Source of the DNA: a virus
Length of the DNA stretch: 26,084 nucleotides
Direction: 5' to 3' (one strand)
IMG/VR virus record: IMGVR_UViG_3300048556_000194
Span: 1 to 26,084 of that record
Shown here: positions 21,787 to 26,084 of the stretch, in pieces
How the letters are laid out: every line of letters begins with the position of its first letter
Position numbering within the stretch: position 1 is the first letter of the stretch
Program-made: the position numbers and the translations under genes
Notes under the pieces: model-generated
The model's database searches: none
The model's input: only the letters and a program-made list of their open reading frames with translations
Told to the model about the DNA's origin: nothing

Positions 21787-22993
21787 CTTCCTTCTTATAA
21801 TAATTGTCCATGTCTTGGATTGGTATTCTATTTATTTGGACATATCGTTCATCACCGCCTTCAATTGGATTTCTATCCTCTAACTCAAGTACATCATTAA
21901 TGCTATATGCACCAATATCTGTCATCAGTCGATAATACTCACCTTTTGTTTTGACATCAGTTCGAAGTAAACGATCAACATTATGCTTAAAATAATGGTC
22001 AAGTTTTTCTGTATCTTTTAATAATTTTCGTCTATATTCTTGCTCAATCTTTTCAATCCAAGTTCCAATTGAGTAAGTCACAAATTCAATTGATTGGTGT
22101 TCAATGTTTGAAAACGTTGAATTCTCCATTTCATTAATCATGTGAGATGGTATTCCCAAGATTGTTGCAATCTCATTCTTTTGGAATTTACGAGTTGAAA
22201 TCCATTCAGCATCTGCTGGAGGAAGTCCAATACGATGATATTTTGAACCAGCATCAAGAATTGCAGTTCCACGTGTTCCATTTGGTCCATAGTTTGCAGC
22301 CCATTGTTGACTAATTGCATCTTTTGTTTCTGGTTTCAACACACCAGCGTATTCGATGAAGCCGTCAATCCTACTCCCTTTGTTAAAAAAATCTGCTCCA
22401 TAATCTTGTGCTGCAATAGATAAACCAAGATTTTGCTTGTGTGCTTGTATTGCCGAAAGTCCAACAACTGGATCAACTCCAAAACCACGAAGATTAATCA
22501 TGTCAGCATCTTTTACAAGCAATGATTCAGTTTCATTGTATGCTTCTTTAACCTGAACTTTCCAATAAATCTCATCATCATATTTGATTGGTTCGCATTG
22601 TTCACGTGTTACATTGACCAATGATGTTGGTGTTCCGAACTGATCACGTTCAATAATGGCCAAACCATTACCATGATTGATGGCCGATGTGATTAATATT
22701 TGTGTGAAGTCAAATGAAATTGATTCATAGTTTGCTTCAGCATTCAACAAGTATTCTGTTGGATGTGCAACAATTTCCCTTCTTCCGTTTTGTTTGCGAA
22801 AAACCTCAACTGGCAACATTGCCACTGATTCGGTAATTCTTCTTACTCCAGCCCAATACGCTGATAAACCCATTGCGGTTTCTTCAGTGACTGGTGTTCT
22901 TCCAATCATTCCACCAAAGTTTGCATTTAAGAAACCTTTTTTTGCAGATAGAACTGGATTGATTCTTTTGATTTCAAACCCAAATAAATTCAC
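21773..22993 (-). CDS. Portal protein, HK97 family, 406 aa
   Basis: A 406-aa portal of the HK97 family, a dodecameric channel for DNA entry and exit. Family features are GLSAYWAGVRRITESVAMLP (clip/wing start), VEVFRK, GNGLAIIERDQFG, the basket GADFFNKGSRIDGFIEY, and FQKNEIATILGIPSHMIN with EYRRKLL near residue 320. It starts 13 bases past an A-rich leader and after the terminator of the moron-like gene, so it needs read-through or its own weak promoter. The protease gene starts inside its end. Confidence 0.92.
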   Translation of the reverse strand: MNLFGFEIKRINPVLSAKKGFLNANFGGMIGRTPVTEETAMGLSAYWAGVRRITESVAMLPVEVFRKQNGRREIVAHPTEYLLNAEANYESISFDFTQILITSAINHGNGLAIIERDQFGTPTSLVNVTREQCEPIKYDDEIYWKVQVKEAYNETESLLVKDADMINLRGFGVDPVVGLSAIQAHKQNLGLSIAAQDYGADFFNKGSRIDGFIEYAGVLKPETKDAISQQWAANYGPNGTRGTAILDAGSKYHRIGLPPADAEWISTRKFQKNEIATILGIPSHMINEMENSTFSNIEHQSIEFVTYSIGTWIEKIEQEYRRKLLKDTEKLDHYFKHNVDRLLRTDVKTKGEYYRLMTDIGAYSINDVLELEDRNPIEGGDERYVQINRIPIQDMDNYYKKEDGEL

Positions 22994-22998
22994 TATTG

Positions 22999-23006
22999 CA
23001 AAAATG
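22999..23006 (-). promoter_or_regulatory. Possible promoter (-7 box) of the portal gene
   Basis: CATTTTTG differs from TAnnTTTG at one base and lies five bases before the portal ATG at 22993. It would let portal and capsid genes be transcribed after the terminator at 23045-23071. No -33 element is visible. Confidence 0.3.
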
Positions 23007-23044
23007 AAACATTACTTTTTTAAAAATATGTAAAATATTTAACT

Positions 23045-23071
23045 AAAAAAACCCTCACATTTCTGCAAGGG
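23045..23071 (-). terminator. Terminator of the 125-aa moron-like gene
   Basis: On the minus strand an 8-bp stem (CCCTTGCA with TGTGAGGG, two G-U pairs) closes a GAAA tetraloop over 23052-23071, and seven T follow (23051-23045). It lies 34 bases past the stop of the gene at 23106-23483. Confidence 0.85.
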
Positions 23072-23105
23072 CTTTGATTGTTTTAGGTTTTAAGTTTTTT
23101 AGGTT

Positions 23106-23483
23106 TTATACTAATTTTAAATATTTTCTAAATATGTTAGCTGCGTGTCTTTCGTCATTTACTTTTAATTCCATAACCCATGTAGGTACTATTAGCTGAA
23201 TAGTAGGCTTTCCGTAATTTTTATTTAGCCAATTTGTTTTATCGAAATCGCAAGTAATCTCATAACCTACATACTTATCATTTTCAACTTGGTCAAAATT
23301 CTCTACGTTATGTTCCCAATAAGAGTACACCGCCATATATTTACCCTCTATATCTGCATAAGTAAGGTAGGAGCCAATTCTATCAACACAATTATCTAAA
23401 ATTGCTTTTTTTGTGATATGACCACTATTTGATGACCATTCTTCTTTTAAATACGTTCTAACTGTTTTTTTTGTGTTGTTCAT
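23106..23483 (-). CDS. Moron-like hypothetical protein, 125 aa, between terminase and portal
   Basis: A 125-aa soluble protein starting MNNTKKTVRTYLKEEWSSNS, with several aromatic strands (YMAVYSYWEHNVENF, YVGYEITCDFD, TIQLIVPTWVMELKV). No domain recognised. It is a complete unit with promoter at 23512-23542, a leader of about 25 A-rich bases, and a terminator at 23045-23071, inserted between packaging and portal genes that are otherwise contiguous in most phages. This is the classic form and place of a moron. It would be expressed apart from the late operon, possibly giving the host or prophage a trait such as exclusion. Function unknown. Confidence 0.8.
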   Translation of the reverse strand: MNNTKKTVRTYLKEEWSSNSGHITKKAILDNCVDRIGSYLTYADIEGKYMAVYSYWEHNVENFDQVENDKYVGYEITCDFDKTNWLNKNYGKPTIQLIVPTWVMELKVNDERHAANIFRKYLKLV

Positions 23484-23511
23484 TTTATTTGTTTTATTGT
23501 TTATTGTACTA

Positions 23512-23542
23512 CAAATATATACACAATTATTTAATTACAAAA
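23512..23542 (-). promoter_or_regulatory. Promoter of the 125-aa moron-like gene
   Basis: On the minus strand TATATTTG (23512-23519) is separated by 18 bases from TTTTG (23538-23542), close to the Bacteroidota consensus. It continues TAGTAC and an A-rich leader of 28 bases with no Shine-Dalgarno sequence, ending at the ATG at 23483. Confidence 0.68.
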
Positions 23543-23549
23543 TATTTTT

Positions 23550-23957
23550 TTATTTTTTCTTAAAATTAATTGATTGCAATGCTTTGAATGATTGATAATT
23601 TCGATGCGGTTTGTAGTCAGGTAAATAAATATTGATTTCCTTAACGCATTGATCATATGCCATTTTGCGAATCTTAACCTTTTTTAAGTGTTTGTGAAAC
23701 AAGTCATCAATTCCTTTTGTTACCGCATCAATTATTTCTTCAGGAACTTCAATCTCACGATTGTTTTTATTTGATAATATAACACGATAAGAATCAAAAT
23801 CTTTGTAGTGATTAAAATGTGGTGCATATTCACGAACCAAATCAAGTGCAGCATCATAGGCATCTTCACTGGTGTGATGTCTTAACATTTCAAGAAACAA
23901 GAAATCAAAGTTCCTTTTATTGTTTAAAACATCATATATTTTTTTTGGTATTTTCAT
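23550..23957 (-). CDS. Hypothetical packaging-module protein, 135 aa
   Basis: A 135-aa basic, mainly helical protein (MKIPKKIYDVLNNKRNFDFL; AYDAALDLVREYAPHFNHY; EIIDAVTKGIDDLFHKHLKK) ending SFKALQSINFKKK. No catalytic motif is recognised. It overlaps the large terminase gene by 4 bases, so it is co-expressed with packaging genes and may be an accessory. It ends shortly before the moron promoter. Confidence 0.68.
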   Translation of the reverse strand: MKIPKKIYDVLNNKRNFDFLFLEMLRHHTSEDAYDAALDLVREYAPHFNHYKDFDSYRVILSNKNNREIEVPEEIIDAVTKGIDDLFHKHLKKVKIRKMAYDQCVKEINIYLPDYKPHRNYQSFKALQSINFKKK

Positions 23958-25552
23958 ATTATATATAAATCACCTTGTTCTAAATAAGATTTGTTTGAGT
24001 CAGGTTTATCAAGCCACAAACCAAATGCCATAATATTTGAAATCAATCCATCAATCTTTTTGTTTGGTGAACGTGTGTCCTTTTCAAGTTTTATGTTTCC
24101 AGCGGGATCAGACTTGACCGATGCATTGCCAACCATCCAACGCAACACTGGATTGTTGCCATGATTAAACTTTTTACTTTCGACCATTGCTTGTAGTTCT
24201 TTGGTTGGTGCATTCATAGATTTAAATCCTTGTCTAAACTCAATTAAATCAAAACCTTCTTCATACAACTTTGGTGCAATGTGGTGTGAATTCCAATTGT
24301 CATAAGCAATGGATTGAATATCATATAACTTATTAAGTTGACCAAGTTTGTATATTATAAAATCATAGTCAATTACATTGCCACTTGTTTCTTCAATGAA
24401 ATTATCACGAACCCATTCACGATATTGAATATTTTTTTTGTCCGCTGATTGTGTTCCTTTATCTTCAGGTAACCAAAACCAATTTTTAGAATAATACTTT
24501 TCATCTATTTTCCAAACCAAAGAAAATGCAGTGATGTCACTTCGTGATGACAAATCAAGCCCACCATAACAAGGATAATCTCGCAACATCTCATCATCAA
24601 AATCCCAATGTGATTTGGTCCATACCTCATCATTAATCCATCCATCCTTTGATTGTGTCCAAACATTTAAATAGTATCTTTTAAATGAGTTCAAACTTGC
24701 AGCACTCACCATTGCTTTGTTTGCTTCCTTTTCATATGCACGTTTGCCAATACTTATGTTGTAATTTGGATTTGCTTTTTTCCAAGTACGTTCATCAAAC
24801 GGATCATCTTCTTTGTCCGCACCATAAACACAAACCAGTTGACTTTCATCTTCAATCAAACCTTTTGCAATGTCAATTGCTTGTTCATGTCTTTGGTATC
24901 CAATGCCATATAAATCAGAACCAGCAGTTGTGATAATAAATGACAAAGGTTGCTTCCTGGCCCCTTGTGATTTTTCAACCATCTCAAGAACTTCATTGTT
25001 TTTGTGAACGTGCAACTCATCAATGATTGCCAGTTGTGGATTTATACCATCTTCACCACCAGCTTCTTTTGATAATATTTGATATGTTTTTAAACCGCCA
25101 ATATGATCTGGGGCAGTGATTGAGTTTCGATATATATTGCACTTTGATTTTAATCTTGGTGATTTTTGAATTACTTGCTTTGTTGCATCAAAAACCAAAC
25201 CAGCTTGTTTTCTTCCCCAAGCAACACCAACAATTTCAGAGCCACCCTCACGTTCAATGTCAATAAATACACACGCAATCGATGCAGCCAAAAATGACTT
25301 ACCTGATTTTTTTGGAATCTCAATGTATGCACTTGTGTATTTTCGAAGTCCAGTTGCTTTGTGCTTCCAACCAAATAAAGGTTTGATAATGTCATCCTTT
25401 TGCCACTGCTCCAAAATAAATTCTTCACCAGCTTTGTCACCTTTAACGTGCTTAACATTTTCTTCAATGTATTGGACCACAATGTTTGCAGTCTTTTCAT
25501 CAAAGTAATATTTGTCTAAATCAATATTTTTAAAATTAGTTTTATATGCCAT
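23954..25552 (-). CDS. terL: Large terminase subunit (Terminase_1 type), 532 aa
   Basis: The packaging motor, with an ATPase and a nuclease. Walker A is PKKSGKS (80-86), Walker B LAIIDE (174-179), followed by the coupling segment FIITTAGSDLYG. The nuclease has acidic residues in GLDLSSRSD (D333, D339), AYDNW (D418) and KIDGLIS (D501). The ATG at 25552 is chosen over an upstream in-frame ATG at 25627, because the shorter form overlaps the small-subunit stop by only 11 bases and begins MAYKTNFKNID as in relatives. The hypothetical gene follows with a 4-base overlap. Confidence 0.92.
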   Translation of the reverse strand: MAYKTNFKNIDLDKYYFDEKTANIVVQYIEENVKHVKGDKAGEEFILEQWQKDDIIKPLFGWKHKATGLRKYTSAYIEIPKKSGKSFLAASIACVFIDIEREGGSEIVGVAWGRKQAGLVFDATKQVIQKSPRLKSKCNIYRNSITAPDHIGGLKTYQILSKEAGGEDGINPQLAIIDELHVHKNNEVLEMVEKSQGARKQPLSFIITTAGSDLYGIGYQRHEQAIDIAKGLIEDESQLVCVYGADKEDDPFDERTWKKANPNYNISIGKRAYEKEANKAMVSAASLNSFKRYYLNVWTQSKDGWINDEVWTKSHWDFDDEMLRDYPCYGGLDLSSRSDITAFSLVWKIDEKYYSKNWFWLPEDKGTQSADKKNIQYREWVRDNFIEETSGNVIDYDFIIYKLGQLNKLYDIQSIAYDNWNSHHIAPKLYEEGFDLIEFRQGFKSMNAPTKELQAMVESKKFNHGNNPVLRWMVGNASVKSDPAGNIKLEKDTRSPNKKIDGLISNIMAFGLWLDKPDSNKSYLEQGDLYII

Positions 25553-26018
25553 CAGAATATATGTCCTTATCTTCTTCAGGTTTTTGTTGTAGTTGGATTC
25601 TTGTTCTTGCACTTGGACTAAATCCAAACTCTTGTGACAATCTTAAAAAGTCCTTTCTTAATTTATTCAGTTCCATGTATAATGGATCAATCTTTTTCAT
25701 TCCTTTGTCATCAAGATAAAACCTTCCTTTTGTATTTTCTTTTAACCATTCAAGTTCTGAATAAACATAACAATATTCCTTAAATAAAGTCAGGTCAATA
25801 AATGATATATAACCATATAATTTTTGTGACTGCATAAGTTGTTGAGTCCACATTTTTTTTGCAACATCATTCAAATCTTCAGGTGGTGATGGCACTTCGT
25901 TGTGAACCCATTGCAAAGCATTCGTGTCTGCAATTGGATCATTTGCACGTGTCACGTTTATTGTGCCTTTTGCCTTTAGCACTGCAATTGGTTGTGGTGT
26001 TGGTCCCTTTCTACCCAT
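25542..26018 (-). CDS. terS: Small terminase subunit, P27 family, 158 aa
   Basis: A 158-aa DNA-recognition subunit. The start MGRKGPTPQPIAVLKAKGTI and the following VPSPPEDLNDVAKKMWTQQL are characteristic of P27-type small terminases, as is the end QEFGFSPSARTRIQLQ. It binds the packaging start site and hands DNA to the large subunit, which it overlaps by 11 bases. Its promoter, if separate, is not clear in the 66 bases to the window edge. Confidence 0.9.
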   Translation of the reverse strand: MGRKGPTPQPIAVLKAKGTINVTRANDPIADTNALQWVHNEVPSPPEDLNDVAKKMWTQQLMQSQKLYGYISFIDLTLFKEYCYVYSELEWLKENTKGRFYLDDKGMKKIDPLYMELNKLRKDFLRLSQEFGFSPSARTRIQLQQKPEEDKDIYSDGI

Positions 26019-26084
26019 ACCCTATACTTGTAAATGTGTAAAAAAAGCTCCACGAACGTTTGCAGTACATATTGTTGTAGATTT

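Noticed and set aside
25553-25627. Longer start of the large terminase
   Set aside because: It lies wholly in the small terminase gene, and the start at 25552 gives the expected short overlap.
26019-26084. Possible end of an upstream gene at the right edge
   Set aside because: One minus frame is open to a TAG at 26022-26024, but 66 bases are too few to tell a gene end from chance; no clear promoter is seen either.
1-26084. tRNA genes, CRISPR arrays, insertion sequences or attachment sites
   Set aside because: No cloverleaf, spaced repeats, transposase, integrase or flanking direct repeats were noticed.

Overview
The window is a 26 kb piece of a tailed double-stranded DNA phage (or prophage) with a siphovirus layout and HK97-type head genes. 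The host is most likely a member of the Bacteroidota, probably Flavobacteriia. Four things point there: the DNA is AT-rich; most identifiable promoters carry the Bacteroidota -7 box TAnnTTTG and lack a -10 TATAAT; leaders are A-rich and mostly without Shine-Dalgarno sequences; and the replication protein starts with a BT4734/VirE-N-like domain typical of that phylum. No integrase, repressor, tRNA or CRISPR array is visible, so lifestyle cannot be judged from this window.

Layout. Positions 1-2476 (minus) carry a primase-helicase followed directly by the start of a superfamily 2 helicase that runs off the left edge. Positions 2477-3241 are a regulatory stretch with a C9 tract, repeats of ATGYGTCCTAA, a 52-aa gene, and an 81-aa gene with its own promoter and terminator. 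Positions 3242-7002 (plus) are one tightly packed early operon of eleven genes, most joined by 4-base overlaps: a small membrane protein, a HTH-like protein, an SSB-like protein, a DnaA domain IV-like protein, a lysozyme-like secreted protein, a C5-type DNA methyltransferase and two overlapping envelope-protein genes. It meets the late genes tail to tail, the two stop codons lying in one 14-base palindrome.

Positions 6994-26018 (minus) are the late region, read right to left: small and large terminase, a hypothetical gene, a moron-like gene with its own promoter and terminator, portal, capsid protease with an extra N-terminal domain, major capsid protein, a strong terminator, connector, head closure, gp10-like protein, a small protein, major tail protein, a terminator fused to a new promoter, tail assembly chaperones joined by a -1 frameshift site, tape measure, a 901-aa tail protein, HNH endonuclease, a displaced DUF3168-like tail terminator, three small or fibre-associated genes including a 512-aa receptor-binding candidate, a 119-aa protein, holin, amidase and a HTH-metallophosphoesterase.

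How it fits together. Primase-helicase, SF2 helicase, SSB-like and DnaA-like proteins form the replication set, transcribed divergently from around 2480-3240. The head, connector and tail genes build the virion, with terminators after the two most abundant structural proteins (capsid and major tail protein) setting expression steps. Holin and amidase form the lysis pair in the late operon. A lysozyme-like protein and two spanin-like membrane proteins sit across the convergent junction in the early operon. The least explained parts are the two autonomous moron-like cassettes, the repeat cluster beside the primase promoter, and the envelope-directed genes of the early operon.
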